A stretch of DNA of 64,000 nucleotides, from positions 124,001 to 188,000 of the forward strand of contig SLTJ01000028.1 in NCBI GenBank assembly GCA_004347685.1. Reading direction: 5' to 3'. The notes beneath the pieces are model-generated. The model did not search any database, was not told the DNA's origin, and saw nothing but the letters and a program-made list of their open reading frames with translations. This DNA comes from Clostridia bacterium (GTDB taxonomy: Bacteria; Bacillota; DSM-521; Neomoorellales; SLTJ01). Position numbers and translations under genes: made by a program. Positions 27,763 through 37,900 of this stretch are shown piece after piece (within the stretch, counting starts at the first letter, position 1; each line of letters starts with the position of its first letter).

Positions 27763-29159
27763 AGCTCTGGGACGGGCGCTTCCGGGAGAATCTCGAGGCT
27801 GGGGCCGAAACCTTCGGTGCCTCCATTGACTTTGACCAGCGCCTGTGGCGCCAGGACATCCGTGGCTCCATAGCCCATGCCCGGATGCTCGCGGCCTGCG
27901 GCCTGATCAGCCGGGAGGAAATGGAGCAGATTGTGGCCGGGCTGGAAAGCATTGCCGCCGATTTGGAGGCCGGTCAGGTGGAGTTGCGCCGCGAAGCTGA
28001 GGACATCCATATGAACATCGAGGAGCTGCTCACGGCCAGAATCGGGGAGGCCGGGGCCAAACTGCATACGGCCAGAAGCCGTAACGACCAGGTGGTCCTG
28101 GACCTGCGCCTCTACGCAAAGGCCGAACTAGCTCAGGTGGCTGCAGTATTATGTAAACTTCAGGAAGTTCTGTTGGAACAAGCCAAAAACCACCTGGATA
28201 CCCTGATGCCCGGCTATACCCACCTGCAACGGGCCCAGCCGGTGACCCTGGCCCATCACCTTCTGGCCTACTTCGCCATGCTCCAGCGCGATTTCGGCCG
28301 CCTGAGCCACGCCTATGACGCGGCCGACGTGTGCCCGCTGGGGGCCGGGGCCCTGGCCGCCACCACCCTGCCCATTAACCGGGAAATGGTGGCCAGGGAG
28401 CTCTGCTTCAGCCGCGTGGCTGAAAACAGCCTGGACGCGGTCAGCGACCGGGATTTCGTGCTGGAATTCACCGGCGCCGCCTGCCTGATCATGATGCACC
28501 TGAGCCGCCTGGCTGAGGAGATCATCCTCTGGGCCACGGAGGAATTCGGGTTTGTGGAACTACCGGACGCGTACAGCACCGGCTCCAGCATGATGCCCCA
28601 GAAGAAAAACCCGGATGTGGCCGAGCTTATTCGGGGCAAGACCGGGAGGGTTTACGGGCACCACCTGGCCCTGCTCACCGTACTCAAGGGCCTGCCCCTG
28701 GCTTATAACAAGGACCTGCAGGAGGACAAGGAAGCCCTGTTCGATACGGTAGATACGGTCAAAGCCTGCCTGGAGGTTTGCGCCGGTCTCTTGCAGGCTC
28801 TGCGCTTCCGCCGGGAGGTCATGGCCGAAGCTGCCGGCGGTTTTACCCTGGCCACCGATCTGGCGGAATACCTGGTGCGCCGCGGTCTCCCCTTCCGCCA
28901 GGCCCACCGCGTGGTGGGCCGCCTGGTGGGCTATTGCCTGGAGCAGGGGCGGGCTCTGGCCGATTTGACTCTGGACGAATACCGCCGGTTTTCCCCGGAG
29001 TTCGGCCCGGACGTGCTGGCCGTGGGCGATCCGCGCCGCTCCCTGGAGCGGCGCGACCTCCCGGGCGGGCCGGCTCCGGAACAGGTGCGCCTGGCGTGCG
29101 CGCGCGCCCGGGAGCAATTGGCAGGCAACCGGAGCCACCCCATGTTCGCCGGGGAGTAG
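27759..29159 (+). CDS. argH: Argininosuccinate lyase
   Basis: GTG 27759 overlaps the argG stop (GTGA). The 466-residue fumarase/aspartase-superfamily enzyme shows [17 protein letters not shown] near residue 108, [14 protein letters not shown]-like [13 protein letters not shown] near 151, and the superfamily signature [12 protein letters not shown] near 275 with the mobile catalytic serine. It releases arginine and fumarate. Last gene of the operon; no clear terminator follows, only an imperfect AT-rich inverted repeat at about 29221-29270. Confidence 0.97.
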
Positions 29160-29220
29160 GTGCCGGTGGTAGCAGAGGACCCTTAGTCCAGGAGAAAAAT
29201 TTTGCCGGGTTAGCAGGAAA

Positions 29221-29270
29221 TTGGCTATGCTATATCGAATCAAACCGGCATATAGTGTAGCATATATTGG
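29221..29270. repeat. Imperfect AT-rich inverted repeat after argH
   Basis: TTGGCTATGCTATAT at 29221-29235 is mirrored by ATATAGTGTAGCATATATTGG ends near 29270, with a 3-bp insertion in one arm. It could be a weak terminator, an operator or an end of an old insertion. Function not assigned. Confidence 0.4.
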
Positions 29271-29280
29271 TTAATGAGCC

Positions 29281-29403
29281 GTAGCTACTCAGGATCCTTC
29301 CAAGGCGCGCGGTCAGTGGTCCAGGTCGCGGCTGGCGTTGATCCCAGCAGCCGAGCTGACGCTTGCCGCAGGCCACATACCTGCTAGGCAGGCTGGCGGT
29401 TAC
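29281..29403. mobile_element. MITE-like intergenic element, copy 2 (about 123 bp)
   Basis: It begins with GTAGCTACTCAG (29281-29292), the same end motif as copies at 11.3 and 51.7 kb, and finishes with GCTGGCGGTTAC (to 29403). Its segment 29326-29344, read on the minus strand, matches 51743-51761 (GGATCAACGCCAACCGCGA) at 18 of 19 positions. It has no ORF and ends two bases before an ATG that is in frame with fbp. Confidence 0.45.
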
Positions 29404-29434
29404 AATGAACCTTAACAAAGGGGGTTTCTCTGAT

Positions 29435-30562
29435 TTGGAGAAGATGACCTTATCCGTGATTAAGGCCGACGTGGGCGGCTTTATCGGGCATTCAAGCGTT
29501 CATCCCGAGCTCCTGGAAAAGGCCAGGGAGAGCCTGGAGGGCAGCAAGCTGCTTATTGACTATCATGTCGGCCATGTGGGCGACGATATCGCCCTGATCA
29601 TGACTCACCGTGGTGGCAGTGATTGCGAGGAGATACATAAGCTCTCCTGGGATACCTTTGTGGCCTGTACCGAGGTGGCGAAAAAGTTGAAGCTGTACGG
29701 AGCTGGTCAGGACCTCTTGGCTGATGCCTTCAGCGGCAACGTCCGCGGTATGGGGCCCGGGGTGGCCGAAATGGAACTTACCGAGCGGCCGAGCGAGCCG
29801 GTCATTATCTTCCTCGCCGACAAGACGGAGCCCGGGGCCTGGAACCTGCCGCTGTACAAAATGTTCGCCGATCCTTTTAACACCATCGGCCTGGTCATTG
29901 ATCCCAAGATGCACTCGGGCTTCATATTTGAGGTGCTGGATCTTATCGAGCATAAATACGTGCATTTTTCCCTGCCCGATGCCCTGTACGATATGCTGAT
30001 CTTTATCGGGGCGCCGGGAAGATACTGTGTCCGTCACATTTACAGCAAGACCACCGGGGATATAGCGGCCGTTTCCAGCACCCAGCGGCTGAACCTCATG
30101 GCCGGCAGGTATATCGGTAAGGACGACCCGGTTTGCATTGTGCGCTGCCAGAGCGGCTTCCCGGCGGTCGGTGAGGCCCTGGAACCGTTTGCCAATCCCC
30201 ACCTGGTGGCCGGGTGGATGCGCGGCTCCCACCACGGGCCGCTGATGCCGGTATCGGTGGCGCAAGCCACTCCCACGCGTTTTGACGGGCCGCCCCGAGT
30301 GGTGGGCCTGGGCTTTCAATTGTGTGGCGGCAGGCTGATCGGGCCGCAAGATCTTTTTGCTGATCCGGCCTTTGACCGGGCCCGGGCCAAGGCGAATGAG
30401 CTGGCTGACTACCTGCGCACCCTGGGACCCTTTGAGCCGCACCGCCTGCCTCTGGACGAAATGGAATATACTACCATGCCAGAGGTTAAGGAGAGGCTGA
30501 AGCACAGGTTCATGAGCGTCAATCCCGAGGAGTTGCTGGCTGAGGCTGCGGCCGGGGAGTAA
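29435..30562 (+). CDS. fbp: Bifunctional fructose-1,6-bisphosphate aldolase/phosphatase (type V FBPase)
   Basis: I chose TTG 29435, about 10 nt after AAAGGGGG, giving an N-terminus MEKMTLSVIKADVGG like characterised members; ATG 29405 and ATG 29444 are alternatives. The 375-residue protein matches the archaeal-type enzyme: VIKADVGGFIGHSS, DYHVGHVGDDIALIMTH and GSHHGPLMPV, carrying the acidic Mg-binding residues. It condenses triose phosphates and dephosphorylates the product to fructose-6-P, committing carbon to gluconeogenesis. It is found mainly in archaea and deep-branching or thermophilic, autotrophic bacteria, which fits a thermophilic acetogen-like host. Confidence 0.94.
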   Translation: MEKMTLSVIKADVGGFIGHSSVHPELLEKARESLEGSKLLIDYHVGHVGDDIALIMTHRGGSDCEEIHKLSWDTFVACTEVAKKLKLYGAGQDLLADAFSGNVRGMGPGVAEMELTERPSEPVIIFLADKTEPGAWNLPLYKMFADPFNTIGLVIDPKMHSGFIFEVLDLIEHKYVHFSLPDALYDMLIFIGAPGRYCVRHIYSKTTGDIAAVSSTQRLNLMAGRYIGKDDPVCIVRCQSGFPAVGEALEPFANPHLVAGWMRGSHHGPLMPVSVAQATPTRFDGPPRVVGLGFQLCGGRLIGPQDLFADPAFDRARAKANELADYLRTLGPFEPHRLPLDEMEYTTMPEVKERLKHRFMSVNPEELLAEAAAGE

Positions 30563-30586
30563 CGAAACCCGGCGTCGTGGAAACGG

Positions 30587-30626
30587 GCGGGGAAAGCCAT
30601 CTGGCTCCCCGCTTTTATCTTTTTCC
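30587..30626 (+). terminator. Rho-independent terminator of fbp
   Basis: GCGGGGAAAGCC (from 30587) pairs with GGCTCCCCGC (to 30612), followed by TTTTATCTTTTT. Confidence 0.85.
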
Positions 30627-30866
30627 GCCTCCCAGGGGAGTGTTGCCAAACTCCACCTGGGGCTGCGGCCACCGGGTTGGGGTGCCTGAGGTAGTCCTTC
30701 CAGGAGAGCCGGCCTGACCAGCCGAAATGCCTTCCCAAACCGTCAAAACAACTTCTTCAAACCCCGCCTAACTGCTTTTTGCCGTACCTGGCGGAGGGGC
30801 CGGGGCAACTTTTTGCCTTTCGCGCTGGCAGGACTTCCCTCTGTTTATGTAGAATCCACCCGCATC

Positions 30867-31181
30867 ATGCAGAAGAAAGGATTTTGCCTTCATGGTATAG
30901 CAGCGCTCCTGCTTCTGGCCGCGCTCCTGATAACTCTTTCCGGCTGCGCCGGTGAGCCTGCGGGCGGCCCGGCCGGAGGTGCGGCGGGTCAGGGAGCGGG
31001 ACCAGACGGGACAGCGGCAGGAAAAACAGGGGTGACAGAACCCCCTGGCACCGCCATCCAGAGCCTACCGGCTCCATACCGGGCCGTCCCCCAGCCCGGG
31101 TTAGGCTGGGCTCAACAGGCGGCAGGCCCACCCGGGCAGGCAGAACCGAGCCACACCGCGTTATACCTATCAGTGGAGTAA
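30867..31181 (+). CDS. Putative lipoprotein, low-complexity linker, possibly truncated
   Basis: ATG 30867 opens a 104-residue frame with a basic N-terminus, a hydrophobic stretch and a lipobox (LSGCAG, Cys near residue 28), so export and lipidation are predicted. The remainder is Gly/Ala/Pro-rich, without a recognisable domain, and ends two bases before the decayed phosphatase frames. It may be the N-terminal remnant of a longer lipoprotein cut at the edge of the accessory region. No ribosome binding site stands out, so the call is tentative. Confidence 0.4.
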   Translation: MQKKGFCLHGIAALLLLAALLITLSGCAGEPAGGPAGGAAGQGAGPDGTAAGKTGVTEPPGTAIQSLPAPYRAVPQPGLGWAQQAAGPPGQAEPSHTALYLSVE

Positions 31182-31183
31182 AA

Positions 31184-31656
31184 GTTCCGGGTGAGTTATA
31201 TTGGGTTATTGGCCCACCAGTGCCGCTTGCTGGAATGCAGTACCCGCGTGAAGATTTTCCGTGGTCCAATCTCGCGGCAGCCGGATTCGCCGCAGTTGTG
31301 TCGCTACATCCAGGAAGCTACAATCCTGCGCCGCTACAGCGTTTTTTCCGAGAATTTAGAGGACCTGTACCACGGTGGATCGCCTTGCGATGCGGATAGG
31401 GAAAAAGAGACTATTAGACGAGCAGTCCAAGCAACGCTCTCTTCCGTTACATAAGAAAAAAGGTGTTGTAATTCATTGTTGGGGAGGGCGGGGCAGAACC
31501 GGCACGGTCCTGGGTTGTGTTCTGCGTGAACTTGGTTACGAGGTGGACACAGTTATCGCCTATCTGGATTGTGTTCATAAAGTGCAAGGCAAAGAAGGAT
31601 GGCCTGAATCTACCTGGCAAGAGGAGTTGGTCCGCCATTGGAAGCTAGATACCTAA
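31184..31656 (+). pseudogene. Dual-specificity/tyrosine phosphatase pseudogene (two frameshifts)
   Basis: Three frames in succession encode pieces of one protein. Frame one gives YWVIGPPVPLAGMQYPREDF from 31199, running to about 31345. The next piece, ENLEDLYHGGSPCDADRE, is in a second frame, the shift falling at a run of six T (31342-31347). The third, GVVIHCWGGRGRTGTVLGC, is in another frame from about 31440 and holds the cysteine phosphatase loop (HC-x5-R-T). It ends at TAA 31656. Each piece is clearly related to cyanobacterial/Firmicute dual-specificity phosphatase-like proteins, so this is a decayed gene unless sequencing errors explain the shifts. Confidence 0.7.
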
Positions 31657-31657
31657 C

Positions 31658-32005
31658 TACCGGCTAGGGGACCAGAAGAACAGATCCAAGGACATCTTAG
31701 TTCGGGTTTATGATTGCTTCCCTGGCCAGTTTGCCGGTGCCGAAGGCAAGAAAGGTGGCCAATTCTATACACCTGGCTGTATCGTGAAGCTCTTGGTGGA
31801 AATGATCGCGCCTTACAAGGGCCGGGTATATTACCCGTGCTGTGGTTTCGGCGGTATGTTTGGGCAGAGTGAAAGGTTCATTGAAGAGCACGGTGGACTC
31901 AAGGGTGATATTTCTATCTATGGACAGAAAACCAACCTCACCACTTGGGGGCTATGCAAAACGAACCTTGCCATCCGCGGCATCGAGGAGATCTTGGGCA
32001 TATGA
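31658..32005 (+). pseudogene. N6-adenine DNA methyltransferase (HsdM) remnant
   Basis: The frame reads [20 protein letters not shown], then [27 protein letters not shown] and GGMFGQS, a clear piece of a type I HsdM. The SAM-binding motif normally reads DPCCGSGGMF; here Asp and Ser are replaced by Tyr and Phe. The N-terminal bundle, the NPPF catalytic motif and the C-terminus are missing. The stop overlaps the ATG of the SNF2 gene by 4 bp. No proper start is visible. Non-functional as a methyltransferase; a short residual peptide starting at ATG 31784 may still be made. Confidence 0.75.
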
Positions 32006-34884
32006 GCACCGACTACCACGCTAAGTACTTCGCCCATGAGCTCACGAAACACTGCGCCTCCGATAGCATTGAGAAACTCGCCACGGTGCTGGCCGATGCG
32101 CAGGTAGACCTAAATCCGCACCAGGTCGAGGCCGCGCTTTTTGCTTTCCGCAGCCCCTTCTCTAAAGGCGCGATCCTCGCCGATGAGGTTGGCCTGGGCA
32201 AGACCATCGAGGCCGGTCTCTTGCTCGCGCAAAAGTGGGCCGAGCGCAAGCGCCGGTTGCTGGTGATCGTACCGGCCAACCTGCGCAAGCAGTGGGAGCA
32301 GGAACTTGCCGACAAGTTCTACCTGCCTTCGGTGATTCTCGAAGCCCGTAGCTTCAACGAGGCCATCCGGGCCGGTAATCTAAACCCGTTCCAGCAGGAC
32401 GTCATCGTCCTCTGCTCGTATCAATTTGCGCGGGCCAAGGAGCCCTATCTCAGGCAGATAGCATGGGACCTGGTCGTGATCGATGAAGCACACCGACTGC
32501 GTAATGTTTACAAGAATACGAGCAAGATTGCCCTTTCCATCAAGCAGGCAGTGGCCCCGTTTCCCAAGGTGCTGCTCACGGCCACGCCGCTGCAAAACTC
32601 GCTGCTGGAGCTCTACGGGTTGGTGAGCATCATCGACGACTTCACTTTCGGTGATCTGAAGAGCTACCGCACTCGCTTTGCCCGCCTCGGTAACGACGCC
32701 GATTTCACCGAACTAAAGGAGCGCCTCAAGCCCCTCTGCAAGCGCACGCTGCGGCGGCAGGTGCTTGAGTATGTGAAGTACACCAACCGCCACGCGCTGG
32801 TACAGGAGTTCGTCCCCTCCGAAGACGAACAGCGGCTCTATGATCTCGTTTCGGACTACCTCCAGCGACCAACACTCTTCGCCCTTCCGGCCAGCCAGCG
32901 CCAGCTTATGACGTTGATACTGCGTAAACTGCTGGCCTCGTCCACCTACGCCATCTCGGGCACACTCGAAGGCCTCGTACACCGGCTAGAAGCAGCGGAG
33001 GCGGCCGCTGCGGCTGTCCATGCGCTGCCGGAGGAACTGCCGCAGGATTGGGAGTCACTCGACGAACTGGCCGACGAGTGGGAGGACGACGACAGCGGTG
33101 CTGCCAAGCCCGAACGGGCACGCCTTACGCCCGGGCAATTAGCGGAACTGCGGCGGGAAATGGAACAGCTTCGGCAATTCCACGCTCTTGCCAAATCGAT
33201 CATCAAGAACTCCAAGGGCGAGGTGCTGCTGACCGCCCTACGCCGTGGTTTCGCCGCCGCCGCCGAGGCGCAGAAGAGCCAGGGCGCCGCAACGCTTCAG
33301 CAAAAGGCCGTTATCTTTACTGAATCCCGCCGCACGCAGGAGTACCTCTTCCGCGTGCTGGAGCAGACCGAGTTCGCCGGCAAGGTTATGCTTTTCAACG
33401 GGACGAACACCGACCCCACCTCCAGGGCCATCTACCAGCGTTGGCTGGAAAAACACGCCGGCACAGACCGCATCAGCGGCTCAACCACGGCAGACATGCG
33501 GGCTGCGTTGGTGGAACACTTCCGCGATGAAGCGACGATCATGATTGCTACGGAAGCGGCGGCCGAAGGTATTAACTTCCAGTTCTGCAATCTGGTGGTC
33601 AACTATGACCTACCCTGGAACCCGCAGCGTATTGAGCAGCGCATCGGCCGTTGCCATCGTTATGGTCAGAAGTTCGACGTGGTGGTGGTCAACTTTCTCA
33701 ACAAGAACAACGCCGCCGACCAAAGGGTGTACGAGCTGCTCGATCAAAAGTTCCGCCTCTTCAACGGCGTCTTTGGCGCCAGCGACGAGGTGCTGGGCGC
33801 GGTGGAAACGGGCGTAGACTTCGAAAAGCGCATCGCCGCCATCTACCAGCAATGCCGCACGCCGGAGCAGATCCAGTTCGAGTTCGACCAGCTTCAGCGC
33901 GAACTGGAGGCCCAAATCGCCGAGAGCCAGCGTGACGCCCGCGAGAAGCTACTGAACAACTTCGACCAGGAAGTCGTTGAGAAGGTGCGCATCCAGAGCC
34001 ATGACGTGCTCGACCGCTTTAACGAGCAGCTTTGGCGGCTCACCCGCTACCTGCTGGCTGGTTATGCGTACTTCGACGACCACGGGTACAGCTTCACCCT
34101 TCACACCAACCCGTTCCCCGGGGAGGCTATCCGCCCGGGGCCGTACCGCATGGGTAAGGACGTACAAGATGCCAACACCTATCGCGTCGGGCACCCGCTG
34201 GCGCAACGAGTCCTGGAATGGGGCAAGAACGTGGTCACGCCGCCGGCGGAGGTGACATTCGATTACGCCGGCAGTGGCAAGAACATTGCCATTCTGAAAC
34301 CCCTGCGCGGCCGACGCGGCTGGCTGGTGTGCGCCCGCCTGACGGTGAGCGCGCTGGAAACCGAGGACCTGCTTATCTTTGCCGGAATCACCGATGACGG
34401 CATGGCGCTAGAAGAAGCGCAGTGCCGCCGCCTCTTCGACCTTTCGGCGACACAGGGCAGCCCGTGCACGCTGCCCGTAGCGGTTGCCGCCGTTCTCGAC
34501 GAAGCCCGGGCGCGCCGCCGGCAAGCGTTGCTGGAAGAAATGACTGACCGTAACGCTCGGTGGTTCGACACCGAAATGGACAAGCTTGATCGTTGGGCTG
34601 AAGACCGCCGCACCTCCCTCAAGGCTGAGCTGGCGGAGCTGGACGAGGCCCTGAAAGAAGCCAGGAAAGGGGCACGGCTGGCTCCCACGCTCCCGGAGAA
34701 GCTGGAGCGGCAGCGCGCCATTCGCACGCTCGAAGGCAAACGTGAGGAAGCCTGGCGCGCCTACGACGTAGCCAGCCGCGAGATAGACCGGCAGAAAGAC
34801 GCGTTACTCGACGAGATCAGCCATCGCCTGGAACAGCGTATTGAGGAGGAGCAACTCTTTACCTTGCGGTGGGCGTTGGTTTGA
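32002..34884 (+). CDS. SNF2-family helicase-like ATPase with C-terminal coiled coil
   Basis: A 960-residue protein starting at ATG 32002, overlapping the HsdM remnant. N-terminal RecA domain: Walker A DEVGLGKT at about 61-68, VIDEAH (Walker B) near 158, TATPLQNS near 193. C-terminal RecA domain: [11 protein letters not shown] near 436 and the motif V/VI block [12 protein letters not shown] to [10 protein letters not shown] at about 517-555. Residues about 830-950 are charged and helical, probably a coiled coil. It should translocate on double-stranded DNA. Such ATPases occur beside methyltransferases in restriction and DISARM-like systems. Head of the intact defence block; composition resembles that of Res. 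Confidence 0.9.
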   Translation: MSTDYHAKYFAHELTKHCASDSIEKLATVLADAQVDLNPHQVEAALFAFRSPFSKGAILADEVGLGKTIEAGLLLAQKWAERKRRLLVIVPANLRKQWEQELADKFYLPSVILEARSFNEAIRAGNLNPFQQDVIVLCSYQFARAKEPYLRQIAWDLVVIDEAHRLRNVYKNTSKIALSIKQAVAPFPKVLLTATPLQNSLLELYGLVSIIDDFTFGDLKSYRTRFARLGNDADFTELKERLKPLCKRTLRRQVLEYVKYTNRHALVQEFVPSEDEQRLYDLVSDYLQRPTLFALPASQRQLMTLILRKLLASSTYAISGTLEGLVHRLEAAEAAAAAVHALPEELPQDWESLDELADEWEDDDSGAAKPERARLTPGQLAELRREMEQLRQFHALAKSIIKNSKGEVLLTALRRGFAAAAEAQKSQGAATLQQKAVIFTESRRTQEYLFRVLEQTEFAGKVMLFNGTNTDPTSRAIYQRWLEKHAGTDRISGSTTADMRAALVEHFRDEATIMIATEAAAEGINFQFCNLVVNYDLPWNPQRIEQRIGRCHRYGQKFDVVVVNFLNKNNAADQRVYELLDQKFRLFNGVFGASDEVLGAVETGVDFEKRIAAIYQQCRTPEQIQFEFDQLQRELEAQIAESQRDAREKLLNNFDQEVVEKVRIQSHDVLDRFNEQLWRLTRYLLAGYAYFDDHGYSFTLHTNPFPGEAIRPGPYRMGKDVQDANTYRVGHPLAQRVLEWGKNVVTPPAEVTFDYAGSGKNIAILKPLRGRRGWLVCARLTVSALETEDLLIFAGITDDGMALEEAQCRRLFDLSATQGSPCTLPVAVAAVLDEARARRRQALLEEMTDRNARWFDTEMDKLDRWAEDRRTSLKAELAELDEALKEARKGARLAPTLPEKLERQRAIRTLEGKREEAWRAYDVASREIDRQKDALLDEISHRLEQRIEEEQLFTLRWALV

Positions 34885-34931
34885 CGACGCGATAACGCTA
34901 CATGAGGGAAACAGAAAAGAAGGTGTACATA

Positions 34932-37900
34932 ATGATTCACAACAGCCTAATCACCGAGAATCAATTAAATGAATGGGTGCGTGGCAACGCCCAGCAAGCT
35001 CAGGGTGTGATTGTTGAGCTTGTCTGGCGTCTGGTAGCGGCGTCGTCCCCCAAACCCAAAGATCGACGCTTCCCGCTTGGTGACAGCATCACACAACCCG
35101 GGCCCGATGGATTCTTGCATACGGACTTCGGATTTGACCCGTTCGTGCCGGATGGGATATCATTCTGGGAAATCGGTACCGGTGATGCTAGGGCCAAAGC
35201 GACATCCGACTACGGGGACCTAACACACGCAACACCTGAAGCGGTAAGACGCAAATCCACATTCGTCTTCGTCACGCCATTATCTGGAAGAAGGGATTGG
35301 CCTTACACATGGAAAGAGGACGCGCAAGCCAGATGGTTGGAGGAGCGGCGCCAGCGAAACGAGTGGCAAGACGTTCGTGTTATCGACGGATCAAAGCTGA
35401 TCGATTGGCTGCATTGCTTTCCTGCTGTTGAACAATGGCTCGCCGTCAAGATGGGCATCCCGTCTCAGCAAGTACAGACCCCGGAGCAGCGTTGGGCTGA
35501 GTTGAGAACCATCGGTGATCCGCCACCTCTCACCCCGCATGTGTTTCTCGCGAACCGTGACGCAGCGTGCGCGAAACTGAATGAGGTGTTTTCTAGGACG
35601 ATACTTCAGCTAAAGATTGATACGCATTTCCCTCGCCAAGTAGCGGACTTCGTCGCTGCTTATGTGGCAACCATGGACGAAGACACCAAGGTCGATGCCA
35701 TCGGTCGCTGTCTCATCATATCGAGTGCCGAAGGCTGGAATGCGATAACGACCCTTCGTGAGGCACATGTTTTGGTTGCAGATTTCGACCTGGATGACGC
35801 TGACTCGGCAGGAACGAGACTCCTCGAAAAAGCCCGTAGGGCAGGTCATGCGGTCATCTTCGCAGGGATGCCCGGCGGTATACCGCACCCGAATCGGGTC
35901 TCCCTCCCAAGTCCGAAGAGTTATCAGATCAAGGAGGCTCTGGAGAAGGCGGGCTACAAGGAGGAACGTGCCCGCATTCTTGCGCAGAAGAGCGATGGTA
36001 ACTTGAGTTCTTTGCTCAGGTGCCTCCAAAACCTCTCATTGATGCCGGAGTGGGCCCAAGGAACAGACGCAGCGGAACTTGCGATTGCAGAGCTTCTGGG
36101 CGCATGGAGGGAACATTCTGAGGCCGACAAAGCAGTTGTGGAGAAACTCTCGGGAAATCCCTATGGGGAGTGGCTCGGAAAGATGCGTGAAATTGCGCTC
36201 CGTCCGGGCACTCCCCTGGTTCAGCGGGACGGTGCGTGGAAAGTTGTTGCGCGCTACGAGGGATGGTATGCGCTTGGACCGAGGATATTTGACGAGCATC
36301 TGGATCGGCTGAAAGAAGTCGCCGTCAGTGTCCTGCGCGAGCGGGATCCGCAGTTCGAGTTGTCCCCTGATGAGCGATACGCGGCCAGTATTCACGGTAA
36401 GGTTCTAACCCATTCACGCTTGCTGCGAAACGGTTTGGCGGAGAGTTTAGCCCTCCTTGGCAGTCATCCCAAAGCGCTTGCATCGTGCTCCTTCGGCAAG
36501 GCTGAGGCGACTGCCGTTCTTGCGGTGCGGGAGGTCCTGGCTGGCGCAGACTGGGTGCTTTGGGCCAGTCTGAACGACCTCTTGCCATTGCTGGCTGAGG
36601 CTGCTCCTGGGGAGTTCCTTGACGCCGTGGAGAACGCATTGAATAGCGATCCCTGCCCCTTCGACACGGTCTTTGCGCAAGAGGGAGCTGGGATTTGGGG
36701 TAGCAACTACATGACTGGTCTACTCTGGGCGCTAGAAACGCTGGCCTGGGATGCTGAGTATCTCACCCGTACGGTCGTTATCCTCGGCGAACTGGCCGCG
36801 AGGGACCCCGGCGGGAACTGGGCCAATCGGCCAGCCAATTCTCTTTCAACAATTCTATTGCCCTGGTTGCCGCAGACTTGTGCGCCAGTACCAAAGAGGC
36901 GGGCCGCTGTGGCGACTCTACTGAATGAGCTCCCGGACGTTGCTTGGAAACTGCTGCTAGCTCTCCTGCCCAGCTCTCATCAGGTATCTTCGGGCTCGTG
37001 CAAGCCGGTATGGAGGGAGATGATTACCGACGATTGGTCGAGAGGTGTAACGCAGCGAGAGTATTGGGAACAGATAGCCGCTTATGCGGAATTGGCGATC
37101 GGTGCAGCAAAACAAGATCTTTCGAGGCTTGCTGAGCTCATTGACCGCCTGGATGATCTTCCGCCTCCCGTACGTGATCAACTTCTCGCTTACCTGCGTT
37201 CGGACACGGTCGTTTCTATGCCGCAAGCAGACCGGCTCCGGTTGTGGACCGAGCTCGTCGATCTGGTTTCAAAGCACAGAAGATTCGCGGATGCCGAATG
37301 GGCCATGAAGCCGGAGGTAGTGGATGAGATCGCTGCGGTCGCCGAATGCCTGGCACCTGATGCGCCAATTTACCGTCACCAGCGGCTCTTCAGTGAGCGT
37401 GATTTCGATCTATTTGAGGAAAAGGGGAATTATGAGGAACAGCGCAAAAAGCTCGAAGAACGACGGCAAAAGGCCGCCAATGAGGTTTTTGCGGCTGGGG
37501 GTGTGGAAGCGGTTCTGGAATTTGCCCAGGCAGTCGAAACGCCCTGGCGCGTAGGCGTTACCTTCAGTATGATAGCATCGAATGATGCTCAGGGAAAGAT
37601 ACTTCCGGCGTTACTGGAGTCGGAAACCAAGTCTCTTGCGCAGTTCGCGGGAGGGTTTGTCCGGGGGATGTTTCGGGGGCGGGGGTGGCAATGGGTTGAC
37701 AGCATCGACACGTCTCAGTGGACACCGTCGCAAAAAGGGCAGCTTCTGGCTTATCTCCCGTTTACCCCTGACACTTGGAAACGAGTTGCTCGGCTCCTGG
37801 AAGAGGACGAGTCGCCATATTGGTCCAAAACCAACGCGAACCCCTATGAAGCCGAGGAGGGTCTTGAAAGGGCTGTTGATTGCCTGGTCCAATATGGCCG

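Noticed and set aside
29363-29443. Longer N-terminus for fbp from an upstream in-frame start
   Set aside because: It would run through the MITE-like element; the TTG at 29435 has a proper ribosome binding site and fits the family N-terminus.
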